Part shown: piece after piece, positions 25,269-35,990 of the stretch
Numbering within the stretch: the stretch's first letter is position 1
Layout: every line of letters begins with the position of its first letter
Assembly (NCBI RefSeq): GCF_003390335.1
Contig: NZ_QUOU01000001.1
Span: forward strand, 2,294,001-2,358,000
Length of the DNA: 64,000 nucleotides
Reading direction: 5' to 3'
Source: Thalassotalea euphylliae
GTDB taxonomy: Bacteria; Pseudomonadota; Gammaproteobacteria; Enterobacterales; Alteromonadaceae
Program-made: the position numbers and the translations under genes
The notes under the pieces: generated by a model
The model's database searches: none
The model's input: only the letters and a program-made list of their open reading frames with translations
Told to the model about the DNA's origin: nothing

Positions 25269-28200
25269 ATGAAATTGTTGTATGAGGATGTTGTTGTGTC
25301 GTGTTGTAGAAACCCCCTTTTTGAAGTAGCGCGAAATTTTTCCCCTCCGTACCTTAGTTTATTAACCTCATTACTGATAATTTTTTTACTGGTAAGCAGC
25401 AAAGCGATTGCAGCCCCGGTGATTGATGGTCTTACTAATATAAGCATCGACGAAGATTCAGCGCTCAATACCACTTTTTATGCCAGCGATGCCGATGGCA
25501 AGACATTAACTTTGCGGTTAAAAGATGGCTCACCCGATTGGTTAACCGTTACCGATGTACCATCTGTGGTGACGAAGGTTGCAGGTCGAGGCTCTACACT
25601 CCTTGATAATATACCAGCAGACTCTGCCCGGCTTATCAATCCTCTGAGTATCGCCCTTGATAGCCGAGGTAACCTTTATATAGCTGATACTGGTGATCAT
25701 CGTATTCGCAGGGTTAATAGCGCAGGTACTATCACTACGGTAGCAGGTGAGGGTAAATCAGGTCCTAAAGGCTTTGCTGGTGTTGCGGGCTTTAGTGGCG
25801 ACGGTGGTCAGGGAACGGCAGCGAATTTAAGCAGCCCTAAGGGGGTAGCGGTAGATAGTGCAGGCAATATTTACATAGCCGACTCTGACAATCATCGCAT
25901 TCGCAAAGTCGATACTTTGGGAATTATTACCACAGTGGCAGGAACTGGTGTTGCGGGCTTTAGTGGTGATAACGGTCTGGCCACACAAGCGGCATTAAAT
26001 GCCCCGCGCAGTGTTGCGATTGGTAGTGATGGCGATCTTTATATTGCGAGCGAAAATTCAAACCGTATCCGGAAAGTTTCACTGTCGACAGGTATCATTA
26101 CCACAGCAGCAGGTAATGGCTCTGGCGGTTTTCGTGGCGATAATGGTCTGGCGACGGCTGCCCGCTTGTTTAGACCACTTGATGCCGTGAAGAATAGTAA
26201 GGGTGAGCTTTTTATTGCCGATTGGCAAAATAACCGCATTCGTAAAGTGGATACTTCAGGAAATATTACCACATTTGCCGGTACAGGTGCTCGAGGTTTT
26301 AGTGGTGATGGCGCCCTGGCGACTGCCGCACAAATTAATCGCCCTCGCGGCTTAGCGGTTGATCGTTTCGATAATATTTATATTGCTGATGCGCCAAATA
26401 ACCGTATTCGTAAAGTTTTAAATTCTAGCAATATTATTGAGACGGTTTATGGTGGTACCGGATTGTTGTCGTCGCCATCAGATGCGGTTATCGATAACCT
26501 AGGTAATCTTTATATTGCTGACAATGGTCATCTCCGTATTATAAAGATAACTCCGAGAACTTTTAGGCTCTCTGGCACACCAACGAATGACGATGTCGGC
26601 AGCCAAGATGTTTGTGTGATTGTTAATGACGGTGTTGAAGATATTGAGCATTGTTTTACTTTAACGGTCAACAACACCAATGATGCACCAAATGCTAATA
26701 GTCAAAGTGTGACTACCGCAGAAGAAACCGCAAAAGCCATTACCTTAACCGGCGGTGATATTGATGTCGGCGATACTTTCACTTTTAGCGTTGTCAGCCA
26801 ACCTGACCACGGTAATTTAACAGGCACGCCACCCAATCTGATTTATACCCCTGATGCTAATTTCGTTGGCAGCGACGATTTCACTTTTAAAACAAACGAT
26901 GGCACCACTGATTCTAGCTCTGCAACGGTGACGATTACTGTCACTAATATTAATGATGCACCAGTGGCGAACAATCAAAGCGTGACGACAGCGGAAGATA
27001 TTGCCAAAGCGATTACCTTGACGGGTAGTGATGTTGATGTTGGTGATAGTTTCACTTATAGCGTTGTCAGTCAACCTGATCACGGTAGCTTAACTGGCAC
27101 AGCACCAAATCTGACTTATACACCTGATGGGAATTATGTCGGCAGTGACAGTTTTACCTTTAAGACCAATGATGGCAGTGTTGACTCTGGGCTAGCAACA
27201 GTCACTATTACGGTTACGAATACCAATGATGCGCCTATCATTTTCCCTGTTTCCGATGCTAACGCGATAGAAGATCAGGGCTTTAACTTGACGGTCAATA
27301 GCAGCGATGCTGAGGGGGACGCATTAACCCTACGCTTAAAAGATTCCCTCCCAGCTTGGTTGACAGTTAGCAATGTACCTGCTGCTATTCGTACCATAGT
27401 AGGGGGCAGCCAGACAGGCTTGGGCGATGGCAGTGCCGCCAACTTAACTCAGTTGAACGCCCCAGAAGGACTTGCTTATGATGGCAGCAATTTTCTTTAC
27501 ATTGCTGACACTGCAAATCACCTTGTTTATAAATTAGCATTGAACACTGGTGCTATTAGCGTGGTCGCCGGTGGGGGCAGCAGTGGTTTAGGTGATGGCA
27601 GCCAGGCTGCTCAAGCTGAGCTTAACCGACCAGCGGGCCTGGCCTTTGACAGCTTAGGCAATTTGTATATCGCCGATTCTGGCCATCATAGAATTCGCAA
27701 GCTTGATATTAGCTCAAACATTATTACCACTGTCGCAGGTAGTGGCGTAAAGGGATTTAATGGTGACAATCAACAGGCGACACTAGCTGCGCTTAACTTA
27801 CCGCTAGATATCGCCTTCGATGACGATGATAACCTGTATATAGCTGATCAGGTTAACCACCGAATTCGCAAGGTTGCAAGCGATGGTAGTATAAGTACGT
27901 TTGCTGGTAATGGTAGCTCAGGTTTTAGTGGTGATAGCTCGATAGCAACCTCGGCTCAGTTACATTTCCCAACAGGGATCACCATAGATACTGTAGGAAA
28001 TCTCTATATTGCTGATAATATCAATAATCGTATTCGAAAAGTCACGCGTCGTGACGGTAAAATTAATACCGTTGCTGGCGGTGGCAATGGTGGCGACGGT
28101 GGTTCTGCGACTGCAGCCAAATTAGTCACTCCTTTCGACGTCATACTTGATAGGTGGGGAAACCTATACATTTCTGGTGATGATAATCGTATTCGAAAGG

Positions 28201-31200
28201 TTGATGTTCATACGAATATCATCACTACGGTGGTTGGCAATGGCAGTTTCGGCAATGGCGGTGACAACGGCTCACCAGCCTCCGCTCAGCTTAGGCTGCC
28301 AACCAGTCTAGCGTTTGATAACAGAGGAAACCTCTATATCGCTGAACTATCTGGCAACCGTATACGCCAAGTAACACAGGATCACTTTGCGTTGTCTGGC
28401 TCGCCGACCAATGCGGAGGTAGGAAGTGACAATGTCTGTGTAATTGTTAATGACGGCGCTCAGGATACTGAGCAGTGTTTTACCTTAACGGTTTCCAATA
28501 CGAATGACGCGCCAATTGCGGATAGTCAAAGTGTCACCACCGCGGAAGATACTGCCAAAGCGATCACTTTAACGGCTAGTGATATTGATGTCGGCGATAC
28601 TTTCACTTTTAGCGTTGTCAACCAACCTGATCATGGTCAGTTAACTGGCACAGCACCCAATCTGACTTATACACCTGATGCGAATTATGTCGGCAATGAC
28701 AGTTTTACCTTTAAGACCAATGATGGCAGTGCTGACTCTGCGCTAGCAACAGTCACCATCACGGTTACTAATACTAATGATGCGCCGATCGCCACTAATC
28801 AGAGTATCGTTACCACCGAAGATACAGCCAAAGCGATCACCTTGACGGCTAATGATATCGATGTCGGCGAGAGTCTGACCTTTACCTTGGTTAGCCAGCC
28901 GAGTAATGGTAAGTTGGCTGGCACGGCACCAAACCTGATTTACACGCCTGCTGTGGATTTTGTTGGCAGTGATATTTTTACTTTCATCGCCAATGATGGC
29001 GAAGCCAATTCCCAAGCTGGGAGCATCATTATCAGAGTGACCAATATCAATGATGCGCCGATCGCCAATGCTCAAAATGTGACCGTGACTGAAGATATTG
29101 CCAAAGTGATTACTTTAACCGGTAGCGACATTGATGTCGGCGATAGCCTTAGTTTTACTGTTGTTGGACAACCGAGTCATGGTCAGTTATCCGGCAGTGG
29201 CGCAAATCTTACTTATAGACCTGACGCGAATTATCACGGCAGCGATAACTTCACTTTCAAAGCCAATGATGGCAGTGCAGATTCTGGGCTAGCGACAGTC
29301 ACCATTACGGTTACTAATACCAATGATGCTCCACTTGCTAATAATCAGGTGGTGAGCACCGCTGAAGAAACCACTAAGGTTATTACCTTAACAGGCAGTG
29401 ATATTGATAATGATGGCTTAAATTTTTCTATAGTGAGTCAGCCAGCTCATGGCCTGTTAACGGGTACAGCACCAAATATTACGTATACGCCTAGTCTTAA
29501 TTATGTGGGCAATGACAGCTTTACCTTCAAAACCAACGATGGCACAGCCGATTCTGGGCTAGCTACGGTGGCTATTACAGTCACTAATACCAATGATGCC
29601 CCGATCGCTAACGATTTAAGCGTTAGTACCGCTGAAGATACCGCGCAAGTGATTACCTTAACGGGCAGTGATATTGATGTTGGCGATAGTCTAGTTTACA
29701 GTTTGGTGAGCCAACCTAGCCATGGCCAGTTGACAGGCTCCGCGCCGAACTATACCTATACGCCTAACGCGAATTATTACGGTAGGGACAGTTTTACCTT
29801 CAAGGCTAATGATGGCAGCGCCGATTCTGGAGTAGCCACTGTGACTATTACCATCACTAGTGTTAATGACGCGCCGATTGCTAATACTCAAAGTGTCACT
29901 ACTGCAGAAGATACCTCCCAAGGTATCACCTTAACGGGCAGTGATATTGATAACGATGGCTTAAATTTTTCTATAGTTAAGCAACCGACTCACGGCGTAT
30001 TATCTGGCACACTACCCAACCTGACTTACAGGCCCAATACCAATTATGTCGGTAGTGACAGCTTTTACTTTAAAACTAACGACAGTAAAACTGACTCTGT
30101 AGTGGCAAGAGTAGCTATTACGGTCACTAACATTAATGATGTTCCTGTCGCTAATGATCAAAGCGTAACTACCGCAGAAGAAAACCCCAAAGCGATTACC
30201 TTAACGGGTAGTGATATTGATAATGATAGCTTGAGTTTTTCTCTAGTGAGTCAACCGACTCATGGGAAACTATCTGGCAGTGCACCAAACTTGACTTATA
30301 CGCCAGATACCCATTATGCAGGCCGAGATAGCTTTACCTTCAAAGCCAACGATGGCACAGCCGACTCTGCGTTAGCTACCATTACAGTTACCGTCACTAA
30401 TAACAATGATGCGCCAACGGCCAGTGATCAGAGTGTTACTACAGTTGAAGATACTGCCAAAGTCATTACCTTGGTGGCTAATGATGTTGATGTTGGTGAT
30501 AGCCTTAATTTTAGCGTGGTAAGACAACCTGCTCATGGCCAGCTATCTGGTAGTGCACCAAACCTGACTTATACACCGGAGGAAAATTATTACGGTAGCG
30601 ATAGTTTTACCTTTAAGGCTAACGATAGCAGTGCGGATTCTGAATTAGCTACAGTTACCATTACCATCACGAGTGCTAATGATGTACCAACGGCTAATGC
30701 TCAAAGTGTCAGCACCAGTGAAGATACAGCCAAGGCGATCATTTTAACGGGTAATGATATTGATGAGGGTAGTAGCCTAACGTTCACCGTTGTTGAGCAA
30801 CCTAGTAACGGACAGTTAACAGGTACTGCGCCAAGCCTGACTTATACACCTAAAGCTAATTATCACGGTAGTGACAGCTTTACCTTTAAAGCTAACGATG
30901 GCAATGCCGATTCTGAGTTGGCAAGGGTTTCCATTACGGTTTCCAATACCAATGATGCTCCGGTTGCCAATGATCAGAGCGTAAGTGTTGCTGAAGATAG
31001 CAGCCAAGCGATTTCTTTAACTGCTAGCGATATTGATGACGCTAGTAGCTTAACATTCACTGTAATTAGTCAACCTAGCCATGGTCAGTTAACGGGTGTA
31101 GCGCCAAATCTCACTTATACACCTGAGGTGAATTATCACGGTAGTGATAGCTTTACCTTTAAGGCTAACGATAGCTTAGCTGATTCTGACCTAGCCACAG

Positions 31201-34200
31201 TCACGATTACAGTGGATAACGCAAACGATGTTCCCGTCGCCAACGATCAGAGCGTGAGTACGGCTGAAGATGTCGCGAAAGTGCTCACGCTAACGGCCAG
31301 TGATATAGATATTGGGGATAGTCTAAGTTTTAGGGTTATTGACCAGCCTAGCTATGGTCAGCTATCTGGCACTGCTCCAAATCTTACTTATACGCCTGAT
31401 AGTCATTACAACGGCAGTGATAGCTTTACTTTTAAGGCCAATGATGGAACCACGGATTCAGCGCTGGCGACAGTTAATATTAGCGTTAGTGAAATCAATG
31501 ATGCTCCTATTGTTAATGCAATTGGCAACAACTCAGCGAGAGAGGATAGCGCCTATAGTGTGGCGATTTATGCCAGTGACCCTGAAAGTGATAGGCTCAA
31601 TCTTCGCTTAAAAGACGCTAATCCTAGCTGGTTAACGGTGAGTAATAAGTCATCGGTTATTAGCACCGTTGCTGGTGGTAACCAAACGGGTTTAGGTGAT
31701 AGCAGTGCAGCCAACTTAACTCAGCTAAATGCGCCGCAAGGGCTTGCCTATGATGGTGCTAATCAGCTTTATATTGCAGATACTGACAACCACCTTATTC
31801 GCAAATTAGATCTTGTTAGTGGCGCAATTAGTATAGTTGCTGGTGGCGGCACAAGTTTAGGCGATGGCAGCCAGGCCAACCAAGCACAGTTGAACCAGCC
31901 TGTCGGCTTAGCGTTTGACAGTTTAGGCGACTTGTATATCGCTGATAGTGGTCATCATCGTATTCGCAAACTTGATATTAGCGAAGGGATTATCACCACA
32001 GTCGCTGGTAATGGTGGCGCAGGCTACGATAGCGATGATCAACAAGCGACATTGGCTATGCTTAATGCTCCGTTGGCCATTGCCTTTGATAGTGATGATA
32101 ACCTGTATATTGCCGATCAGAGTAATCACCGCGTTCGCAAGGTAACAAGTGATGGTAAAATTCAAACGGTTGCTGGTATTGGTACGCCAGGCTTTAGTGG
32201 TGATGGCTTAGCTGCAAGGCTTGCGGCACTGAATTCGCCAGCGGGGCTCACCATAGATACTGCAGGTGCTCTTTATATCGCCGACAAGGTCAATGGGCGT
32301 ATTCGCAAGGTTTCTAGTGATGGTAAAATATCGACTATTGCTGGCGGTGGCAGCGGTGGCGAGGGCAGTCAAGCAATAACGGCCCAGTTGGTTGCTCCTT
32401 CAGATATTACGTTTGATCGGTGGGGGAATTTGTATTTATCCGTTGATGGCCATCGCATCCTAAAAATTGATGCCAACACTCAAAAGCTGACTACTATAGT
32501 AGGCGATGGCAGTTCAGGCAACTCCGGCGATGATGGACAGCCTAGTCTCGCTCAGCTCAGCTCACCAACAAGCTTGATGTTTGATAATGATGGTAATCTC
32601 TTTATTGCTGAATTATCAGGTGATCGCGTGCGTAAAGTTCAACCTGACTATTTTGTCTTATCAGGTCAACCTAGTAATGCAGATGTTGGTGACGCAAATG
32701 TCTGTGTCATTGCTAATGACGGTCAAATAGACAGTGCTGAGCAATGTTTTAGGTTAACCGTGACGAATACCAATGACATTCCTGTGGCCAATGATCAGAG
32801 CATAACGACAGCGCACAATACTGCCAAAGCGGTTACCCTAACGGGCAGTGATATTGATACTGGCGAGATCTTGACATTTGCTGTACTTAGCCAACCGAGT
32901 AACGGTCAGCTATCGGGCACGGCACCAAACCTAACTTATACACCGAATGCTAATTTTTTCGGCGCTGATAGTTTTACGTTTACGGTCAATGATGGTGATA
33001 TTGATTCCGCTACTGCGACAGTAAGTATTAGTGTGGCACCAGCTAGCCCAACTCCGGGCGGTTCTAGCAGTGGCTCTGGCTCTAGTAGTGGCGGCGGTAA
33101 TAGCGGCTCTGGAGACTCCAATGGCGGTGATAATAGCGGCTCTGGAGATTCCAATGGCGGTGATAATAGCGGCTCTGGAGATTCCAATGGCGGTGATAAC
33201 AGCGGCTCTGGAGATTCTAACGGCGGCGATAATAGCGGCTCTGGAGATTCTAGTGGCGGTGATAACAGCGGCTCTGGAGATTCTAACGGCGGCGATAATA
33301 GCGGCTCAGGGGATTCCAATGGCGGCGATAATAGCGGCTCAGGGGATTCCAATGGCGGTGATAACAGCGGTTCAGGAGACTCCAATGGCGGTGATAACAG
33401 CGGTTCAGGAGACTCCAATGGCGTTGCCAACAGCGCTCCTGTTGCTGTCAATGACAGTGCGAGCATAGCAGCAGGTGAAACACTTATCCTTAATGTTTTA
33501 GCCAATGACACAGATCCTGAAAATGATCGTTTAACCTTAGTATCTGTTGCCGCCAAGTTAGGGCAGGCTGATATTACTGATAATCAGTTACGTTTTATTG
33601 CCAGCGATCAGTTAAGTGGTGTGGTGACGGTTGACTACGTGATTCAAGATCAAGCAGGAAATACCGCCCAAGGTCAGGTCACCATTAGCATCAACAATAA
33701 CAGCGGTATTGTCCTAACGGTACCGGATGATTTATGCGGTGTTAGCAGTGTGAACGCAACTGGCTTGTTTACTCGGGTGACGTTAGGCGTTGCTCGTGCT
33801 ACCGATGCTCAGGGCAATAATTTGCCAGTTGCTTTGGTCGATAATCTCGAGCCAGTATTCGCACCGGGTAAACACGCTGTCCTTTGGCAAACACAAGATG
33901 CTAGCGGTAATCGCAAAGTTGCGCAGCAAGTAGTTTGTATAGAGCCGTTAGTGAACTTAGGGCAAGATATTGACGTTGGTGAAGGTAGTGAAATTAGCTT
34001 ACCTGTTGTGCTTAATGGCGAGTCGCCAAGTTATCCAGTCACCATAGACTATGCAGTCAGTGGTAGTGCCGATAATCAAGATCACAATTTAGTTTCAGGT
34101 CAGCTAGTGATTAGCCAAGGTACTCGTACCAACATTAACCTGGTTATAGCCAACGATGATCAGGAAGAAGGTGATGAAACGCTTGTGATTACTTTAACCA

Positions 34201-35879
34201 ATGGCATTAACCTAGGTGACAATATTGAGCAAGTGGTAACCATTACCGAGCAAAGCGTTGCACCTATGGTTGAGTTAACCATATTACAAAATGGTAAACG
34301 CACCTCGATGATTACTCCCAACGGCGGTGAAATTACTGTGCAGGCGACGGTTAGCAATGCCGATAATAATGATAACTTGAACTTCCAATGGACAAGTTCT
34401 AGTGCAGAGCTGGTCAACACTAGTGCGTCTCCAACAACGTTCAGCTTAGATCCAAGCGCGCTTGCACAGGGGATGTATAGCCTTCAATTGACGGTTACTG
34501 TTGACGGCCATCCTGAGTTAACCACAAGTGTTATTGTTTTCTTCCAAGTCGTTGACGAGCTTGCCACATTAACCGATCGCGATAGCGACGGTGACGGTAT
34601 CGCAGATAATATCGAGGGCTATATTGATACTGATGGCGACGGTATCGCTGATTATCTCGATGCTATTGCTGGCTGTCAGGTACAGCAACAGCAAACTCTG
34701 GATGATAAATTTTTAATGGAAACTGAAACCGGTATTTGTTTACGTCAAGAGCAGTTTGCTCAGCAAATGCAAGCGACGGGTTTACTAATGAACATGAGTG
34801 ATCTAAACGGCTTGCTCCCCAATGATGATGACTTTATCAACGTCGGTGGCTTATTCGGCTTTGTCGCGACCGGGTTAACTCAAGTCGGCGGGAATATTAT
34901 TGTCACGATTCCGCAGCGCAAACCGATCCCTGAAAATGCGGTTTATCGCAAATACAATAAAGAGCAGGGCTGGTACGATTTTGTCGAAGATGCCAATAAT
35001 AAACTTTTATCTGCCGCTGGTGAACCTGGCTATTGCCCGCCGCCAGAGCGCAGTAATAAAAGTCAGGTATGGACACCGGGACTAACGCCGGGGCACTGGT
35101 GCGTTAAGATCCAGCTTGAGGATGGTGGTGCAAATGACAGTGATAACACAACTGATCACACCATTATTGATCCTGGCTATGTGAGCACAATAAAAACAGG
35201 CAATAGCGCTCCTGTCGCACATGATGATCATATTGATCTGGTGATGAACCAAGCGATCACCATCGACGCACTCGCCAATGATCTTGACGAGGATAATGAT
35301 CCATTAACGATTGTCACTGCCTATGCTGATTTTGGTGTGGTAGAGGTTGATAATAACCAACTGCATTACACGCCAATGACAGATCATCTTGGTACAACCA
35401 CATTGGACTACGTTATCACTGATGGTAAAGGCGGTAGTAGCCAAGGTAAGGTGCATTTGCGTATCATGCCAAATACGCCTCCTGTCAATACACCACCTGT
35501 GATCACTAATGAGCAAAGTGTTATCAGTCAAGGGCAATCGGTCGAGGTGAACTTACTTGCCAACGATACGGATGCCGAGCAAGACACTTTACGCCTTATT
35601 GCAGTTGAGCACGCAAACGTTAGTTTTAGCGCTAATGGCGATGCGACTTTTAAACCCAATGCAGAATTTTTTGGCAACGTCAGCATTGCTTACACCGTTG
35701 AAGATAGCGCTGGCAATAGGGCAGTTGGGCAGTGGCAAGTGACTGTCACTCAGCGAGAGCAACAAGTAAATAATAGTAAGAAGTCGGGCGGTGGCAGTAT
35801 CACATACACAAGTTTATTTGTGTTGCTACTTATGCTATTGGCTAGATTCACGCTAGTCAGGAAAAAATCAAACGGCTAA
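25269..35879 (+). CDS. Giant repeat-rich surface protein with NHL propellers and GlyGly-CTERM-like anchor
   Basis: A single 3,536-residue open frame. A hydrophobic signal (about residues 28-49, ending SSKAIAAP) follows a short basic/polar leader. Then come, in order: a cadherin-like unit; NHL beta-propeller 1 (about 90-430); two cadherin-like repeats of about 92 residues; propeller 2 (about 706-1040); eleven more such repeats (about 1077-2075); propeller 3 (about 2127-2460); one further repeat; a glycine/serine linker of ten NSGSGDSNGGD units (2611-2720); Ig-like and HYR-like domains; a Calx-beta domain (about 2895-2995); a DSDGDGIADN-type calcium-binding stretch (about 3103-3137); a choice-of-anchor-type domain; two more cadherin-like domains; and a C-terminus of GGGS, a membrane segment and RKK. 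The last part resembles GlyGly-CTERM sorting signals processed by rhombosortase. A role in adhesion or biofilm is inferred. Confidence 0.9.
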   Translation: MKLLYEDVVVSCCRNPLFEVARNFSPPYLSLLTSLLIIFLLVSSKAIAAPVIDGLTNISIDEDSALNTTFYASDADGKTLTLRLKDGSPDWLTVTDVPSVVTKVAGRGSTLLDNIPADSARLINPLSIALDSRGNLYIADTGDHRIRRVNSAGTITTVAGEGKSGPKGFAGVAGFSGDGGQGTAANLSSPKGVAVDSAGNIYIADSDNHRIRKVDTLGIITTVAGTGVAGFSGDNGLATQAALNAPRSVAIGSDGDLYIASENSNRIRKVSLSTGIITTAAGNGSGGFRGDNGLATAARLFRPLDAVKNSKGELFIADWQNNRIRKVDTSGNITTFAGTGARGFSGDGALATAAQINRPRGLAVDRFDNIYIADAPNNRIRKVLNSSNIIETVYGGTGLLSSPSDAVIDNLGNLYIADNGHLRIIKITPRTFRLSGTPTNDDVGSQDVCVIVNDGVEDIEHCFTLTVNNTNDAPNANSQSVTTAEETAKAITLTGGDIDVGDTFTFSVVSQPDHGNLTGTPPNLIYTPDANFVGSDDFTFKTNDGTTDSSSATVTITVTNINDAPVANNQSVTTAEDIAKAITLTGSDVDVGDSFTYSVVSQPDHGSLTGTAPNLTYTPDGNYVGSDSFTFKTNDGSVDSGLATVTITVTNTNDAPIIFPVSDANAIEDQGFNLTVNSSDAEGDALTLRLKDSLPAWLTVSNVPAAIRTIVGGSQTGLGDGSAANLTQLNAPEGLAYDGSNFLYIADTANHLVYKLALNTGAISVVAGGGSSGLGDGSQAAQAELNRPAGLAFDSLGNLYIADSGHHRIRKLDISSNIITTVAGSGVKGFNGDNQQATLAALNLPLDIAFDDDDNLYIADQVNHRIRKVASDGSISTFAGNGSSGFSGDSSIATSAQLHFPTGITIDTVGNLYIADNINNRIRKVTRRDGKINTVAGGGNGGDGGSATAAKLVTPFDVILDRWGNLYISGDDNRIRKVDVHTNIITTVVGNGSFGNGGDNGSPASAQLRLPTSLAFDNRGNLYIAELSGNRIRQVTQDHFALSGSPTNAEVGSDNVCVIVNDGAQDTEQCFTLTVSNTNDAPIADSQSVTTAEDTAKAITLTASDIDVGDTFTFSVVNQPDHGQLTGTAPNLTYTPDANYVGNDSFTFKTNDGSADSALATVTITVTNTNDAPIATNQSIVTTEDTAKAITLTANDIDVGESLTFTLVSQPSNGKLAGTAPNLIYTPAVDFVGSDIFTFIANDGEANSQAGSIIIRVTNINDAPIANAQNVTVTEDIAKVITLTGSDIDVGDSLSFTVVGQPSHGQLSGSGANLTYRPDANYHGSDNFTFKANDGSADSGLATVTITVTNTNDAPLANNQVVSTAEETTKVITLTGSDIDNDGLNFSIVSQPAHGLLTGTAPNITYTPSLNYVGNDSFTFKTNDGTADSGLATVAITVTNTNDAPIANDLSVSTAEDTAQVITLTGSDIDVGDSLVYSLVSQPSHGQLTGSAPNYTYTPNANYYGRDSFTFKANDGSADSGVATVTITITSVNDAPIANTQSVTTAEDTSQGITLTGSDIDNDGLNFSIVKQPTHGVLSGTLPNLTYRPNTNYVGSDSFYFKTNDSKTDSVVARVAITVTNINDVPVANDQSVTTAEENPKAITLTGSDIDNDSLSFSLVSQPTHGKLSGSAPNLTYTPDTHYAGRDSFTFKANDGTADSALATITVTVTNNNDAPTASDQSVTTVEDTAKVITLVANDVDVGDSLNFSVVRQPAHGQLSGSAPNLTYTPEENYYGSDSFTFKANDSSADSELATVTITITSANDVPTANAQSVSTSEDTAKAIILTGNDIDEGSSLTFTVVEQPSNGQLTGTAPSLTYTPKANYHGSDSFTFKANDGNADSELARVSITVSNTNDAPVANDQSVSVAEDSSQAISLTASDIDDASSLTFTVISQPSHGQLTGVAPNLTYTPEVNYHGSDSFTFKANDSLADSDLATVTITVDNANDVPVANDQSVSTAEDVAKVLTLTASDIDIGDSLSFRVIDQPSYGQLSGTAPNLTYTPDSHYNGSDSFTFKANDGTTDSALATVNISVSEINDAPIVNAIGNNSAREDSAYSVAIYASDPESDRLNLRLKDANPSWLTVSNKSSVISTVAGGNQTGLGDSSAANLTQLNAPQGLAYDGANQLYIADTDNHLIRKLDLVSGAISIVAGGGTSLGDGSQANQAQLNQPVGLAFDSLGDLYIADSGHHRIRKLDISEGIITTVAGNGGAGYDSDDQQATLAMLNAPLAIAFDSDDNLYIADQSNHRVRKVTSDGKIQTVAGIGTPGFSGDGLAARLAALNSPAGLTIDTAGALYIADKVNGRIRKVSSDGKISTIAGGGSGGEGSQAITAQLVAPSDITFDRWGNLYLSVDGHRILKIDANTQKLTTIVGDGSSGNSGDDGQPSLAQLSSPTSLMFDNDGNLFIAELSGDRVRKVQPDYFVLSGQPSNADVGDANVCVIANDGQIDSAEQCFRLTVTNTNDIPVANDQSITTAHNTAKAVTLTGSDIDTGEILTFAVLSQPSNGQLSGTAPNLTYTPNANFFGADSFTFTVNDGDIDSATATVSISVAPASPTPGGSSSGSGSSSGGGNSGSGDSNGGDNSGSGDSNGGDNSGSGDSNGGDNSGSGDSNGGDNSGSGDSSGGDNSGSGDSNGGDNSGSGDSNGGDNSGSGDSNGGDNSGSGDSNGGDNSGSGDSNGVANSAPVAVNDSASIAAGETLILNVLANDTDPENDRLTLVSVAAKLGQADITDNQLRFIASDQLSGVVTVDYVIQDQAGNTAQGQVTISINNNSGIVLTVPDDLCGVSSVNATGLFTRVTLGVARATDAQGNNLPVALVDNLEPVFAPGKHAVLWQTQDASGNRKVAQQVVCIEPLVNLGQDIDVGEGSEISLPVVLNGESPSYPVTIDYAVSGSADNQDHNLVSGQLVISQGTRTNINLVIANDDQEEGDETLVITLTNGINLGDNIEQVVTITEQSVAPMVELTILQNGKRTSMITPNGGEITVQATVSNADNNDNLNFQWTSSSAELVNTSASPTTFSLDPSALAQGMYSLQLTVTVDGHPELTTSVIVFFQVVDELATLTDRDSDGDGIADNIEGYIDTDGDGIADYLDAIAGCQVQQQQTLDDKFLMETETGICLRQEQFAQQMQATGLLMNMSDLNGLLPNDDDFINVGGLFGFVATGLTQVGGNIIVTIPQRKPIPENAVYRKYNKEQGWYDFVEDANNKLLSAAGEPGYCPPPERSNKSQVWTPGLTPGHWCVKIQLEDGGANDSDNTTDHTIIDPGYVSTIKTGNSAPVAHDDHIDLVMNQAITIDALANDLDEDNDPLTIVTAYADFGVVEVDNNQLHYTPMTDHLGTTTLDYVITDGKGGSSQGKVHLRIMPNTPPVNTPPVITNEQSVISQGQSVEVNLLANDTDAEQDTLRLIAVEHANVSFSANGDATFKPNAEFFGNVSIAYTVEDSAGNRAVGQWQVTVTQREQQVNNSKKSGGGSITYTSLFVLLLMLLARFTLVRKKSNG
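28497..31491 (+). repeat. Eleven tandem coding repeats of about 272 bp
   Basis: Within the giant gene, eleven consecutive units each begin with a codon string for N(T/I)ND(A/V)P, continue with QSV(T/S)TAEDTAK and VSQPSHGQL, and end with DSFTFKANDG. They correspond to cadherin-like/Ig-like domains of about 91 residues. Two similar units lie at about 26680-27230 and one at about 32760-33040. The units are diverged in DNA, so the array looks old. Confidence 0.88.
33099..33428 (+). repeat. 33-bp minisatellite, ten units, inside the giant gene
   Basis: Ten in-frame copies of a 33-bp unit encode NSGSGDSNGGD (one unit has SSGGD, the last ends NGVA). The DNA units are nearly identical, differing mostly at third positions, so unlike the domain repeats this array appears young. 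It links the repeat region and the C-terminal domains. Confidence 0.95.
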
Positions 35880-35916
35880 TCGTATTGCTTTGACTTAGCT
35901 TTACTGATTTATCATA

Positions 35917-35965
35917 GGCCATTTCCCCAAAACATTGCCAATAGGGGGTTAATAGGGAAATGGCC
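35917..35965. terminator. Stem-loop between the giant gene and the convergent recombinase
   Basis: An 11-base-pair perfect stem (GGCCATTTCCC with GGGAAATGGCC) encloses 27 bases. A run of six T follows about 15 bases downstream. It lies between two convergent genes; the large loop makes termination efficiency uncertain. Confidence 0.5.
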
Positions 35966-35990
35966 ATATAAAAACATTGGTTTTTTAGTA

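Noticed and set aside
33099..33428. Regular array that could be taken for CRISPR
   Set aside because: The units are contiguous 33-bp tandem copies without unique spacers, inside a coding frame.
32936..33556. Minus-strand 206-codon frame with repeated ESPEPLLSPPL units
   Set aside because: Antisense shadow of the glycine/serine minisatellite in the giant gene; the repeat forces an open frame.
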